Below, one piece after another: positions 36,298 through 47,260 of a DNA stretch of 64,000 bases. Source of the DNA: Cellulomonas fimi (GTDB taxonomy: Bacteria; Actinomycetota; Actinomycetes; Actinomycetales; Cellulomonadaceae); assembly GCF_012952065.1 (NCBI RefSeq), contig NZ_JABCJJ010000007.1:97106-161105 (forward strand). The letters are read 5' to 3'. Made by a program: the position numbers and the translations under genes. The notes below the pieces were generated by a model. It saw only the letters and a program-made list of their open reading frames with translations. It did no database searches and was not told the DNA's origin. How positions within the stretch are numbered: position 1 is the first letter of the stretch; the number at the start of each line of letters is the position of its first letter.

Positions 36298-37232
36298 GGC
36301 TCGGCTCGGACCACGTGCGCGTGGTCGTGCCCGCCACGGCAGCCAACCTCGGCCCGGGGTTCGACTCGCTCGGGCTCGCGCTCGGGATCCACGACGAGCT
36401 CGAGGTCCGTGCGCTGGGCTCACCCGACGTCGTCGTCGAGGTGACGGGCGAGGGCGCGCGCGAGGTGCCCGACGACGACACGCACCTCGTCGTGCGTGCG
36501 CTGCGGCTGGCCCTCGACCACGTGGGTGCGCCGCAGACCGGCGTGCACCTCACGTGCACCAACCGGATCCCGCACGGCCGTGGCCTCGGGTCGTCGGCGG
36601 CCGCCGCGGTCGCCGGGATCCTCGCCGCGCGCGGCCTCATCGCCGACCCCGAGGCGCTCGACGACGCGGTCGCGCTGCGCCTGGCGAACGAGCTCGAGGG
36701 GCACCCGGACAACGCCGCGCCGGCCCTGCTCGGCGGCGCGACCGTGGCGTGGTGCGACGTCGACGGGCCGCACGCCGTCCGGCTCGAGCCCGCCGACGTG
36801 CTCACGCCCGTCCTGCTCGTGCCGCCCGACCGGCTCGCGACCTCGCACGCGCGCAGCGTGCTGCCCACCCGGGTGCCCCACGGCGACGCGGCGTTCCAGG
36901 CCGGGCGCGCGGCTCTGCTCGTCGAGGCGCTCACGCGACGGCCGGACCTGCTGCTCCCCGCCACCGAGGACATGCTGCACCAGCAGTACCGTGCCGCGGT
37001 CATGGCGCAGACGCTCGGGCTGGTCGGTGCGCTCCGCGAGCGAGGCGTCGCGGCGGTGGTCTCGGGCGCCGGTCCCACGGTGCTCGTGCTGGCGCGCGCA
37101 GCGGCGGCCGGAGCCGGCACCGACGCGGACGACGTGATCAGCGACGTCCTCGCCGAGGCGTGCGGCGACTGGCAGGTCGTGTCGCCGGGGGTCGACGGCG
37201 GAGGGGCGCACGTCGCGCGCGTCGGACGCTGA
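36294..37232 (+). CDS. thrB: Homoserine kinase
   Basis: 312 residues, GHMP kinase: [21 protein letters not shown] at the N-terminus, ATP loop [17 protein letters not shown], and C-terminal [13 protein letters not shown]. Phosphorylates homoserine for ThrC. Last gene of the operon, followed by a hairpin at 37254. Confidence 0.96.
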   Translation: MRLGSDHVRVVVPATAANLGPGFDSLGLALGIHDELEVRALGSPDVVVEVTGEGAREVPDDDTHLVVRALRLALDHVGAPQTGVHLTCTNRIPHGRGLGSSAAAAVAGILAARGLIADPEALDDAVALRLANELEGHPDNAAPALLGGATVAWCDVDGPHAVRLEPADVLTPVLLVPPDRLATSHARSVLPTRVPHGDAAFQAGRAALLVEALTRRPDLLLPATEDMLHQQYRAAVMAQTLGLVGALRERGVAAVVSGAGPTVLVLARAAAAGAGTDADDVISDVLAEACGDWQVVSPGVDGGGAHVARVGR

Positions 37233-37253
37233 CCGGCGGATCGCTGCCGACCT

Positions 37254-37280
37254 GCGCGAGCGTACGGCCCGTGCTCGCGC
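37254..37280 (+). terminator. Hairpin after the threonine operon
   Basis: GCGCGAGC (37254-37261) pairs perfectly with GCTCGCGC (37273-37280), with an inner ACG/CGT extension. 22 nt after the thrB stop. No T-run, common for this type of genome. Confidence 0.6.
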
Positions 37281-37348
37281 GTCCGGGTGAAAACGCCGCT
37301 CGTCGGGGGGAAGACGCCCGGTGCGTCGGTCGACCGACGTCACGGTGT

Positions 37349-37354
37349 TAGCAT
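37349..37354 (+). promoter_or_regulatory. Candidate -10 box of rho with a ~190-nt leader
   Basis: TAGCAT in a locally less GC-rich patch. The 37233-37552 interval (320 nt) holds no other gene: terminator of thrB, this promoter, then a leader. In-frame codons from ATG 37353 run to a TGA at 37554-37556 that overlaps the GTG of rho, so a leader peptide is conceivable but the ATG lies within the -10 box. Long rho leaders often serve autoregulation in bacteria. Confidence 0.45.
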
Positions 37355-37552
37355 GAACGTGCTCCCTGAACCTGATCCCGAGATGCGCACGTGCGCGCCG
37401 GTCGGTCAGGGGGTATCTCCAGCCCAGGTGCCACCGACGTCGTCGTACGCCGGACCTGACGCTCGAGCAACGATCCGGCCGTCTGGTGCCGGACGTCGAC
37501 CGCGGCCCGCCCATTCTTCGTGCCGGCCGCCGACGAGGGGGAAGGATCCTTC

Positions 37553-39565
37553 GTGACTGACACCATCGATGCCGCCGTGAGCAGCGCCCCAGGCGCTGCA
37601 GGCGGCACCACCCGGAGCGCCGCGATCTCCGCGATGCGCCTGCCGGAGCTGCAGGCGCTCGCCGCGCAGCTCGGCGTGACGGGTACGTCCAAGATGCGCA
37701 AGAGCGATCTCCTGGACGCGATCAGGGAGCGCCGGGGCGGCGCGCGCAGCGTTGCGCCCGAGTCCCGCCAGAGCGCTCCCGCCGCGACGACCGCCGCGGC
37801 ACCCGCGGCGCCGAGCGCCGAGGCACCGGCCGGGTCGGCTGTCGCCGACACGCTGCCGCTCGGGTCCGCGGGGGAGCGGCCGCAGCGGAGCCGCCGTGCG
37901 TCGCGCAGCGCCGCCCCCGCCACGAGTGCCACGACCGACGACCGCCCTGCACCCGACCTCGACGTCCGCCAGGCGCTCGCCGAGTCCCGCGACGACCGCG
38001 CCGCGCGCGCGGCCGAGGCCGTCGGCTCCGTCGCCGTGGAGCGCGAGCGCGGATCGCGGCGCTCCGGCCGCAACGCCGGTGCGCCTCAGGACGACCAGAC
38101 GCCGGGCGAGCAGGCGTCGGTCGAGGGCTCGGACGAGGGCGCGCAGCGCCAGCCCCACCCGCAGGGCCAGAGCAACCAGAGCCAGCAGCAGCACGGGAAC
38201 CAGCAGGGCAACCAGCAGGGCAACCAGCAGCGGCAGAACCGCCAGCCGCAGGGCCAGGACGAGGACGACGAGCGTGGCGGCCGGCGTCGCCGCAGCCGCG
38301 ACCGGTTCCGCGACCGCGACCGCAACAAGCGCACGCGCGGCGGACGCCAGGGCGGCGGCGAGCTCGGGGCCTACGAGGAGGTCGAGGTCCACGACGACGA
38401 CGTCCTCCTGCCTGTCGCCGGCATCCTCGACATCAAGGACAACTACGCGTTCGTCCGCACCAGCGGCTACCTGCCGGGCGACAACGACGTCTACGTCGCG
38501 ATGGGCCAGGTCAAGAAGGCCGGCCTGCGCAAGGGCGACGCGGTCACCGGTGCGGTCCGTCAGCCGCGCGAGGGCGAGACGCCCACCCCGAACCAGGGCC
38601 GGAACAGCAAGTTCAACGCCCTCGTCCGGCTCGACACGGTCAACGGCATGAGCCCCGACGACGCGCGCAAGCGCCCCGAGTTCGGCAAGCTGACGCCGCT
38701 GTACCCGCAGGAGCGCCTGCGCCTCGAGACCGAGCCGAACATCCTGACGACCCGGGTCATCGACCTCGTCTCGCCGATCGGCAAGGGTCAGCGCGGTCTG
38801 ATCGTCTCGCCGCCCAAGGCGGGCAAGACGCTCGTGCTCCAGGCGATCGCCAACGCGATCACCACGAACAACCCCGAGGTCCACCTCATGGTCGTGCTCG
38901 TCGACGAGCGGCCCGAGGAGGTCACGGACATGCAGCGCACGGTCAAGGGCGAGGTCATCGCCTCGACCTTCGACCGGCCGGCCGACGACCACACGACGGT
39001 CGCCGAGCTCGCGATCGAGCGCGCCAAGCGCCTGGTCGAGCTGGGCCAGGACGTCGTCGTGCTGCTCGACTCGATCACTCGCCTGGGTCGCGCGTACAAC
39101 ATCGCGGCGCCGGCCTCGGGCCGGATCCTGTCCGGTGGCGTCGACTCGAGCGCGCTCTACCCGCCGAAGCGGTTCTTCGGGGCCGCGCGCAACATCGAGC
39201 ACGGCGGCTCGCTGACCATCCTCGCGACGGCGCTCGTGGAGACCGGGTCGAAGGCCGACGAGGTCATCTTCGAGGAGTTCAAGGGCACCGGGAACATGGA
39301 GCTCAAGCTCTCCCGGCAGCTCGCGGACAAGCGGATCTTCCCCGCGGTCGACGTCGACGCGTCGGGCACCCGGCGTGAGGAGATCCTCGTGCCGGCCGAC
39401 GAGCTCAAGATCAACTGGAAGCTGCGCCGCGTGATGAGCGCGCTCGACCAGCAGCAGGCGATCGAGCTGCTGCTCGGCAAGCTGCGCGAGACGCACAGCA
39501 ACGTCGAGTTCCTGCTGCAGGTCCAGAAGACCACGCCCAGCGCGCCCGGCCACCGGGACGACTGA
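37553..39565 (+). CDS. rho: Transcription termination factor Rho, with large N-terminal insertion
   Basis: 670 residues against about 420 for E. coli. Rho_N domain (MRLPELQALAAQLGVTG, about 27-60), then ~200 residues of low-complexity Ala/Arg/Gln/Asn-rich sequence with NQQG repeats (216-227), then RNA-binding OB fold (PVAGILDIKDNYAFVRTSGY) and the ATPase: Walker A PPKAGKT (about 421-427), VDERPEEVTDMQR, LLDSITRLGRAYN, and the R/Q loops to KTTPSAPGHRDD. Actinobacterial Rho with arginine-rich insertions (as in Micrococcus luteus) acts on GC-rich RNA. GTG start preceded by GGGGAAGGA. Confidence 0.95.
   Translation: MTDTIDAAVSSAPGAAGGTTRSAAISAMRLPELQALAAQLGVTGTSKMRKSDLLDAIRERRGGARSVAPESRQSAPAATTAAAPAAPSAEAPAGSAVADTLPLGSAGERPQRSRRASRSAAPATSATTDDRPAPDLDVRQALAESRDDRAARAAEAVGSVAVERERGSRRSGRNAGAPQDDQTPGEQASVEGSDEGAQRQPHPQGQSNQSQQQHGNQQGNQQGNQQRQNRQPQGQDEDDERGGRRRRSRDRFRDRDRNKRTRGGRQGGGELGAYEEVEVHDDDVLLPVAGILDIKDNYAFVRTSGYLPGDNDVYVAMGQVKKAGLRKGDAVTGAVRQPREGETPTPNQGRNSKFNALVRLDTVNGMSPDDARKRPEFGKLTPLYPQERLRLETEPNILTTRVIDLVSPIGKGQRGLIVSPPKAGKTLVLQAIANAITTNNPEVHLMVVLVDERPEEVTDMQRTVKGEVIASTFDRPADDHTTVAELAIERAKRLVELGQDVVVLLDSITRLGRAYNIAAPASGRILSGGVDSSALYPPKRFFGAARNIEHGGSLTILATALVETGSKADEVIFEEFKGTGNMELKLSRQLADKRIFPAVDVDASGTRREEILVPADELKINWKLRRVMSALDQQQAIELLLGKLRETHSNVEFLLQVQKTTPSAPGHRDD
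38198..38233 (+). repeat. Three 12-bp tandem repeats encoding NQQG in Rho
   Basis: AACCAGCAGGGC repeated with the third ending CGG (NQQGNQQGNQQR). Lies in the variable, probably disordered insertion; in-frame changes here should be tolerated. Confidence 0.85.
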
Positions 39566-39582
39566 GCCACCGGGACGACTGA
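39549..39582 (+). repeat. 17-bp tandem duplication over the rho stop codon
   Basis: GCCACCGGGACGACTGA occurs at 39549-39565 and again at 39566-39582. The first copy ends with the rho stop TGA; the second repeats the end out of frame. A fresh-looking slippage product. Confidence 0.85.
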
Positions 39583-39610
39583 GCCGACAAGCACCCGTGC
39601 GCCGGGACGG

Positions 39611-39638
39611 CTCCGGGGGAAGAATCCGACCCCCCGAG
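39611..39638 (+). terminator. Possible hairpin between rho and rpmE
   Basis: CTCCGGGGG (39611-39619) pairs with CCCCCCGAG (39630-39638) with one mismatch and a 10-nt loop. May end the rho transcript before the rpmE promoter. Confidence 0.4.
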
Positions 39639-39647
39639 TCGTTCTGG

Positions 39648-39653
39648 CACAAT
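39648..39653 (+). promoter_or_regulatory. Candidate -10 box of rpmE
   Basis: CACAAT within TCTGGCACAATG, about 75 nt before the rpmE start, leaving a leader of about 68 nt. Confidence 0.4.
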
Positions 39654-39727
39654 GTTCCACCGGTCTCCGGTTCACCTGAGCGCGTCCGCGCACGGGACCC
39701 GGGGCAGCAACCGAGGAGTAGCCCCCT

Positions 39728-39949
39728 GTGAAGAAGGACATCCACCCCGCGTACGTGGCCACGACGGTCACCTGTACCTGCGGCAACACGTTCACGACGC
39801 GCTCGACCCAGACGTCCGGCGAGATCCACACCGACGTGTGCAGCGCGTGCCACCCGTTCTACACGGGCAAGCAGAAGATCCTCGACACCGGTGGCCGCGT
39901 GGCCCGGTTCGAGGCCCGGTACGGCAAGAAGGACGCTGCGGCGAAGTAG
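39728..39949 (+). CDS. rpmE: Ribosomal protein L31, zinc-binding form
   Basis: 73 residues: [36 protein letters not shown]. Four cysteines (C16, C18, C38, C41) make the zinc-binding C+ form. It sits in the 50S central protuberance and bridges to 30S. GTG start behind GAGGAG. rho-rpmE-prfA order is standard for actinobacteria. In other bacteria a zinc-free paralogue can replace it under zinc limitation; none is in this window. Confidence 0.96.
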   Translation: MKKDIHPAYVATTVTCTCGNTFTTRSTQTSGEIHTDVCSACHPFYTGKQKILDTGGRVARFEARYGKKDAAAK

Positions 39950-39956
39950 CGACCTC

Positions 39957-40017
39957 ACAGCGCCGGTGATCCCGGGGCGTCGCCCTCCATGGCGGCACCC
40001 GGGGCCACCGGCGCTGT
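39957..40017 (+). terminator. Terminator hairpin after rpmE
   Basis: ACAGCGCCGGTG (39957-39968) pairs perfectly with CACCGGCGCTGT (40006-40017); the loop holds an inner CCCGGG pair, and TGTCT follows. Located between rpmE and prfA. Confidence 0.75.
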
Positions 40018-40069
40018 TGTCTGTCCTGGCAGATCCACCTGCTGAGGTCCGGTCCGACGAAGGGGTGAC

Positions 40070-41161
40070 ATGAGCGAGACGTTCGCGGCGGTCGAGCCGA
40101 TGCTGGCCGAGCACGCCGAGATCGAGACGCAGCTCGCCGACCCGGCGGTCCACGCCGACGCGGGCCGCGCGCGCACGCTGGGCCGCCGCTACGCCGAGCT
40201 CGGCCGGGTGGTGGGCGCCTACCGCGCGTGGCACCAGGCGAACCAGGACCTGAGCGAGGCGACCGAGATCGCCGAGACGGACGAGACGTTCGCGGCCGAG
40301 CTCCCGGCGCTGCAGGCGGCCGCCGACGAGGCGGCCGAGCGGCTGCGCCGCGTGCTGGTCCCCCGCGACCCCGACGACGCGCGCGACGTCATCCTCGAGA
40401 TCAAGGCGGGGGAGGGCGGCGAGGAGTCGGCGCTGTTCGCGGGCGACCTCCTGCGCATGTACCTGCGGTACGCCGAGCGGCGCGGCTGGAAGGCCGAGCT
40501 GATCGAGACGACCGAGTCCGACCTCGGCGGCTACAAGGACGTCCAGGTCGCCGTGAAGTCGCGCGGAGGCGGCCCGGCCGACCCGGCGGACGGCGTCTGG
40601 GCGTCGCTCAAGTACGAGGGCGGGGTCCACCGCGTCCAGCGCGTCCCCGTGACCGAGTCCCAGGGACGGATCCACACCTCGGCGGCCGGCGTCGTCGTGC
40701 TGCCGGAGGTCGACGACCCGGGTGAGGTCGCGATCGACGCGAACGACCTGCGCATCGACGTCTACCGCTCGTCGGGCCCCGGTGGGCAGTCGGTCAACAC
40801 GACGGACTCGGCCGTGCGCATCACGCACGTGCCGACCGGCATCGTCGTGTCGATGCAGAACGAGAAGTCGCAGCTCCAGAACCGCGAGCAGGCGATGCGG
40901 GTGCTCCGTGCCCGCCTGCTGGCCGCGCAGGCCGAGGCGGAGGCGGCGGCGGCGTCGGAGGTTCGCCGGTCGCAGGTCCGCACGGTCGACCGGTCCGAGC
41001 GCATCCGGACGTACAACTACCCCGAGAACCGGATCGCCGACCACCGGACCGGCTACAAGGCGTACAACCTCGACGCCGTCCTCGACGGTGACCTGGACCC
41101 CGTGGTGCGGTCGGCGGTCGAGGCCGACGAGGCCGCGCGGCTCGCGGCGGCGGGCGCGTGA
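40070..41161 (+). CDS. prfA: Peptide chain release factor 1
   Basis: 363 residues. GGQ catalytic motif at 238-240 ([16 protein letters not shown]), methylated by PrmC. Codon recognition tripeptide PVT in [15 protein letters not shown] marks RF1 (UAA/UAG) rather than RF2. Other parts: [24 protein letters not shown] start. It overlaps prmC by 4 nt (GTGA), matching enzyme and substrate. Confidence 0.96.
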   Translation: MSETFAAVEPMLAEHAEIETQLADPAVHADAGRARTLGRRYAELGRVVGAYRAWHQANQDLSEATEIAETDETFAAELPALQAAADEAAERLRRVLVPRDPDDARDVILEIKAGEGGEESALFAGDLLRMYLRYAERRGWKAELIETTESDLGGYKDVQVAVKSRGGGPADPADGVWASLKYEGGVHRVQRVPVTESQGRIHTSAAGVVVLPEVDDPGEVAIDANDLRIDVYRSSGPGGQSVNTTDSAVRITHVPTGIVVSMQNEKSQLQNREQAMRVLRARLLAAQAEAEAAAASEVRRSQVRTVDRSERIRTYNYPENRIADHRTGYKAYNLDAVLDGDLDPVVRSAVEADEAARLAAAGA

Positions 41162-42168
41162 GCCTGCCCGACGGCGTCGTGCGGCCCACGCGGCGGCGCG
41201 TGGGTGACGAGGTGGCGGAGCCCGCTGCGGGCGCGGTCGGTCGACCGCTGCGTGCCGTGCTGCGCGACGCCGAGGTGGTGCTCGCCGCCGCCGGGGTCCC
41301 GTCCCCGCGCGCCGACGCCGAGCTCCTCGCCGCGCACCTCCTCGGCGTGGGGCGCGGCGAGCTCCGCACTGCCGCCGCGCTGGGTCGGGACGCTCCGCCG
41401 GAGCTGGACCGCCTGGCGGAGCTCCTCGCCCACCGGTCGGCCCGCATCCCGCTCCAGCACCTGACGGGCTCGGCTCCGTTCCGTGGGATCGAGCTCGCCG
41501 TCGGGCCGGGGGTGTTCGTGCCGCGACCCGAGACCGAGCAGGTCGCCGAGGTCGCCGTCGCGGCCGCCCGCGAGGCGGTCCGGCTGCGCGGCGAGGCGCT
41601 CGTCGTGGACCTCTGCACGGGCTCGGGCGCGATCGCGCTCGCCGTCGCGCACGAGGTGCCCGGCGCCGTCGTGCACGCGGTCGAGCTCGACGCCGACGCC
41701 CACGCCTGGGCGGCCCGCAACGTCGCCGCCCTCGCCGGCACGGTCGCGGGGGCCGCGGTGCTGCACCGGGGGGACGCGCGCACCGCGCTGCGCGAGCTCG
41801 ACGGCACGGTCGACGTGGTGGTGTCCAACCCGCCCTACGTCCCGCCCGGCGCCGTCCCGGTCGACCCCGAGGTGGCCGAGCACGACCCGGCCGTCGCGCT
41901 GTACGGCCTCGGCGCCGACGGGCTCGAGGTGCCGCGCGGGATCGTCGCCGCGGCGGCGCGGCTGCTGCGGCCGGGCGGGTTGCTCGTGATGGAGCACGCG
42001 GAGGTCCAGGACGAGGCGGCCCGGGCGGCCGTCGACGCGACCGGTGCGTTCACCCCGGCTCGGACGTCGGTGGACCTCGCCGGCCGGCCGCGCATGGTCG
42101 TGGCCTGCCGCCTCGCCGCCGGTGGTGGCACGACGGGTCCCGTCGACGTGGAACACTCGCCGTCGTGA
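41158..42168 (+). CDS. prmC: Release factor glutamine methyltransferase
   Basis: 336 residues. N-terminal helical domain, then [12 protein letters not shown] site [16 protein letters not shown] and catalytic VVSNPPYVP. Uses SAM to methylate the GGQ glutamine of release factors. Overlaps both prfA and tsaC by GTGA. Ends with a Gly/Thr-rich tail after the fold. Confidence 0.95.
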   Translation: MSLPDGVVRPTRRRVGDEVAEPAAGAVGRPLRAVLRDAEVVLAAAGVPSPRADAELLAAHLLGVGRGELRTAAALGRDAPPELDRLAELLAHRSARIPLQHLTGSAPFRGIELAVGPGVFVPRPETEQVAEVAVAAAREAVRLRGEALVVDLCTGSGAIALAVAHEVPGAVVHAVELDADAHAWAARNVAALAGTVAGAAVLHRGDARTALRELDGTVDVVVSNPPYVPPGAVPVDPEVAEHDPAVALYGLGADGLEVPRGIVAAAARLLRPGGLLVMEHAEVQDEAARAAVDATGAFTPARTSVDLAGRPRMVVACRLAAGGGTTGPVDVEHSPS

Positions 42169-42827
42169 GCGCGTACGACCGACTGCACGACGTGTCGGAC
42201 CCCAACACCTGGGGGGCTGCTCTCGACGAGGCGGTCAACGTGGTCGGCCGCGGCGGGCTCGTCGTGCTCCCGACCGACACCGTGTACGGCATCGGGGCGG
42301 ACGCGTTCTCGCCGCCCGCAGTGGCCGCGCTCCTCGCGGCGAAGGGACGCGGCCGGCAGATGCCGCCGCCCGTGCTCGTGCCCGACGTCCGGACGCTCGA
42401 CGGCCTGGCCACGCAGGTCCCGGTCTCGGTCCGCGAGCTGGTCGCCGCGTTCTGGCCCGGCGGTCTCACGGTGATCTGCCACGCGCAGCCCTCGCTCGCG
42501 TGGGACCTCGGCGAGACGCGCGGCACGGTGGCGCTGCGGATGCCCGACCACCCGGCGGCGCTCGCGCTGCTGCGCCGGACCGGCCCCATGGCCGTGTCGA
42601 GCGCCAACCGGACGGGCGGTCCCGCCGCGCTGAGCGCGCGCGACGCCGTGGACCAGCTGGGCGACGCCGTCGCCGTGTACCTCGACGCGGGCACCGCCCC
42701 GGGCGGCGTCGCGTCGACGATCGTCGACGCGACCGGCGGCACCCTGCGCCTCGTGCGCGCGGGCGCGATCGACCTCGCGACGCTGCGCGCGGTCGCCCCG
42801 ATGGAAGGCGAGGACGACGCCGGGTGA
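42165..42827 (+). CDS. tsaC: L-threonylcarbamoyladenylate synthase
   Basis: 220 residues, YrdC/Sua5 fold without the Sua5 domain. GLVVLPTDTVYGIGADAFSP, KGRGRQMPPPVLV (nucleotide site, KR..P pattern) and SSANRTGGPAA. Makes TC-AMP from threonine, bicarbonate and ATP for the t6A37 modification of ANN-reading tRNAs. Coupled to prmC and to the transferase after it (GTGA each). Confidence 0.94.
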   Translation: MSAYDRLHDVSDPNTWGAALDEAVNVVGRGGLVVLPTDTVYGIGADAFSPPAVAALLAAKGRGRQMPPPVLVPDVRTLDGLATQVPVSVRELVAAFWPGGLTVICHAQPSLAWDLGETRGTVALRMPDHPAALALLRRTGPMAVSSANRTGGPAALSARDAVDQLGDAVAVYLDAGTAPGGVASTIVDATGGTLRLVRAGAIDLATLRAVAPMEGEDDAG

Positions 42828-43948
42828 GGGTCTACCTGCTCGTCCTGCTGATCGCCGCGGCGGTCACCTACCTCGTCACCCCCGTCGCGCGCTGGGTCGC
42901 GCTCCGCGTCGGGGCCATCACGGCGGTGCGTGACCGCGACGTCCACGCGGTCCCGACGCCGCGCCTCGGTGGGATCGCGATGCTCGCGGGCCTGGCCGTC
43001 GCCTTCGCGGTCGCGAGCCAGATCCCCTTCCTCGCCGGGGTCTTCGCGGACTCGCGGCAGGCGTGGGGAATCCTCGGGGCGGCGACGATGGTCTGCCTGC
43101 TCGGTGTCGCGGACGACATCTGGGACCTCGACTGGATCACCAAGCTCGTCGGGCAGGTGCTCGCGGCGGGGTTCCTCGCCTGGTCCCGGGTGCTGCTCTT
43201 CCAGCTCCCGATCGGCAGCGCACTGTTCGCGTCCTCGGACCGCACGTGGCTTTTCCTCACGGTGCTGACCGTGGTCGTCGCCATGAATGCGGTGAACTTC
43301 GTGGACGGGCTCGACGGGCTGGCTGCCGGGATGATCGCCATCGGCGGAACCGCGTTCTTCGTGTACACCTACCTGCTCACGCGCGAGGCGAGCCCGACGG
43401 ACGTCTCGAACCTCGCCACGCTCGCGATGGCGGCGCTCGTGGGAGCATGCCTCGGGTTCCTGCCGCACAACTTCTACCCGGCGCGCATCTTCATGGGCGA
43501 CTCGGGCTCGATGCTGATCGGTCTCGTCATCGCGGCGGCCACCATCGTGGTCACCGGGCAGATCGACCCGGCCGTGGTCACCGCTCGCCAGACGATCCCC
43601 GCCTTCCTGCCCATCCTGCTGCCGATCGCGGTGCTCCTGCTGCCGCTGCTCGACATGGGCCTGGCGGTGATCCGGCGGGTCGGCGCGGGGAGGTCGCCGT
43701 TCCACCCGGACCGTATGCACCTGCACCACCGGCTGCTCGCCCTGGGCCACTCGCACCGGCGTGCGGTCGTCATCATGTACCTCTGGACCGCGGTGTTCGC
43801 GTTCGGTGCGGCCGCCCTGGTCCTGCTGCCGACGACCACGGTCCTGTGGACGCTCGCGGCGGCGGCGGTCGTCGCCGTCCTGCTCACGCTCGGGCCGCTG
43901 CGCGGACGTGACCGCGCCGGCCACCTCGACGAAGGGAACACCCCATGA
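42824..43948 (+). CDS. Undecaprenyl-phosphate N-acetylglucosaminyl-1-phosphate transferase, WecA/TagO type
   Basis: 374 residues, about 11 membrane helices. Catalytic loops: HAVPTPRLGGIAML, ADDIWDLDW (DD metal/proton site), NAVNFVDGLDGLAAG, FMGDSGSMLIG and PFHPDRMHLHHRLLALG. Transfers a sugar-1-phosphate (typically GlcNAc-1-P) from its UDP form to undecaprenyl or decaprenyl phosphate at the membrane, starting arabinogalactan, teichoic acid or other wall glycan synthesis. GTG overlaps the tsaC stop; its own stop overlaps the next ATG. The exact sugar is not decided by sequence. Confidence 0.92.
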   Translation: MRVYLLVLLIAAAVTYLVTPVARWVALRVGAITAVRDRDVHAVPTPRLGGIAMLAGLAVAFAVASQIPFLAGVFADSRQAWGILGAATMVCLLGVADDIWDLDWITKLVGQVLAAGFLAWSRVLLFQLPIGSALFASSDRTWLFLTVLTVVVAMNAVNFVDGLDGLAAGMIAIGGTAFFVYTYLLTREASPTDVSNLATLAMAALVGACLGFLPHNFYPARIFMGDSGSMLIGLVIAAATIVVTGQIDPAVVTARQTIPAFLPILLPIAVLLLPLLDMGLAVIRRVGAGRSPFHPDRMHLHHRLLALGHSHRRAVVIMYLWTAVFAFGAAALVLLPTTTVLWTLAAAAVVAVLLTLGPLRGRDRAGHLDEGNTP

Positions 43949-44472
43949 CCACCCCAGACCCGGCCGCACCGGTCGAGCCGACCCCGTCGGGCCCGCCCCG
44001 GGGCGATCACGCGGGCCGCAGTGGGACGCAGGGCGCGGGCCCCGCGGGCCTGCCCGGGTCCGAGGCTGCACGCGCGGTCTTCCGGACCGCCCTGCGCGAC
44101 ATGCTCGTCCTCGTCGCGGTGGTCGCCGTGCTCGGCCTCGCGGTGGGCTACCTCACCGCCGGGGTGCCCGGGGTGTGGGGAGCCGTGCTGGGCGTCGTGC
44201 TGACCCTGGTCTTCTCGGGCACCACGGTGGTCTCGATGCTCGTCACCGCGGCCTCGAGCGCCCAGACGACGGCTGCCGTCGTGCTCGGCGGCTGGCTCGC
44301 CAAGATGGTGGTGCTCGTGGCGGTGCTCGCGCTGCTCCGCGACCAGACGTTCTACGACCGGGTCGTGCTCGCCGTCGTCCTGCTGGTCGGCGTGCTGGGG
44401 TCGGTGCTCCTCGACTTCCGGGCCGTGCGCGCCGCACGGATCCCCTACGTCGAGCCGCCGGTCGGCGAGTAG
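43945..44472 (+). CDS. AtpI-like small membrane protein ahead of the ATP synthase genes
   Basis: 175 residues. A Pro/Gly-rich head of ~45 residues, then four membrane helices (LVLVAVVAVLGLAVGYL, GAVLGVVLTLVFSGTTVV, VVLGGWLAKMVVLVAVLAL, VVLAVVLLVGVLGSVLL). Position directly upstream of atpB and size fit the AtpI group, suggested to help assemble the c-ring; sequence similarity is weak. Coupled to the transferase by ATGA. Confidence 0.7.
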   Translation: MTTPDPAAPVEPTPSGPPRGDHAGRSGTQGAGPAGLPGSEAARAVFRTALRDMLVLVAVVAVLGLAVGYLTAGVPGVWGAVLGVVLTLVFSGTTVVSMLVTAASSAQTTAAVVLGGWLAKMVVLVAVLALLRDQTFYDRVVLAVVLLVGVLGSVLLDFRAVRAARIPYVEPPVGE

Positions 44473-44525
44473 TCCGTCCGAACACACTCCTGAGCCGCAC
44501 GTCAGGATCAGTGGCTCGAGTACGT

Positions 44526-44531
44526 TAGGCT
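44526..44531 (+). promoter_or_regulatory. Candidate -10 box of the atp operon
   Basis: TAGGCT in TACGTTAGGCTTCAGG, between the AtpI-like gene and atpB. Would start transcription near 44538. Read-through from prfA upstream is also possible. Confidence 0.45.
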
Positions 44532-44567
44532 TCAGGCGATCCAAGACGGCCAGGTCCGTCGGTCCGC

Positions 44568-46372
<1,805 letters not shown>

Positions 46373-46373
<1 letters not shown>

Positions 46374-47185
46374 TGCGCGGGACGAGTCGGGTCTCCCTGG
46401 AGCGGGCCGCCGAGCGCTTCGAGCCGGTGCTCGGTGCTGCCGGTGCACAGGCGGCGGGGCTCGGCGAGCAGCTGTTCGCCGTGGTCGACGCTCTCGACAG
46501 CTCCGGCTCGTTGCGGCGCACCCTGACCGACCCGTCGATCGACGGTGACGCCAAGGCGGGCGTGGTTCGTCAGCTGTTGGCGGACGCCGACCCGCAGGTC
46601 GTCGAGCTCGTCAGCGACATGGTGCGGTCGCGGTGGTCGGCGGAGCCCGACCTCGCGACCGCGCTGGAGGAGCTGGGCTTCCACGCCCTGATCGCCTCGG
46701 CCGAGGCGGGCGGCGAGCAGGTCCGGGTCGAGGACGAGCTGTTCCGGCTCACCCGGGCACTGGTCGGTCAGCGGGAGGCGCGCCGCGCGCTCGCCGACGA
46801 GTCGGTGGCGGTCGAGCGGCGGCTGGCCCTGATCGACCAGATCCTGGCCGGGCGCACCTCTCCCGTGACCGCGGCGATCGCACGGCGTGCCACGGCCTCG
46901 CCGCGGGGCCGGCGGTTCGCAGCGACGCTCGGGCACGTCGGTGAGCTGAGCGCCGCACGTCGTCAGCGGCTCGTCGCCGCCGTCACGACGGGATCCGGGC
47001 TGAGCGTCACCCAGCAGGACCGTCTCGAGGGCATCCTCGCCCGCGCCTACGGACGCCCCGTGAAGCTCAACGTCACCGTGGACGAGGCGGTGGTCGGCGG
47101 TCTGCGGATCCAGGTCGGGTCCGACGTCGTCGACGCGACCGTGCTGTCCCGGCTCGACGACGCCCGACGGCGACTTGCCAGTTGA
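46373..47185 (+). CDS. atpH: ATP synthase F1 subunit delta
   Basis: 270 residues, longer than the E. coli delta (177) as usual in actinobacteria. N-terminal helical domain, C-terminal RLEGILARAYGRPVKLNVTVDEAVVGGLRIQVGSDVVDATV, diagnostic for delta/OSCP. Links F1 to the b stalk. TGATG junction with atpF. Confidence 0.93.
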
Positions 47186-47260
47186 CGGTCGGCCCACCGC
47201 CGCACCGCACCCAGAACGTGACGACCGCCCTCCCCGTGCGGTCACGACAGGAGAAGAGCA

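Noticed and set aside
37406..41044. 1212-codon minus-strand frame
   Set aside because: It lies antisense to rho, rpmE and prfA, whose protein motifs are unmistakable. Long antisense frames are expected at this GC content.
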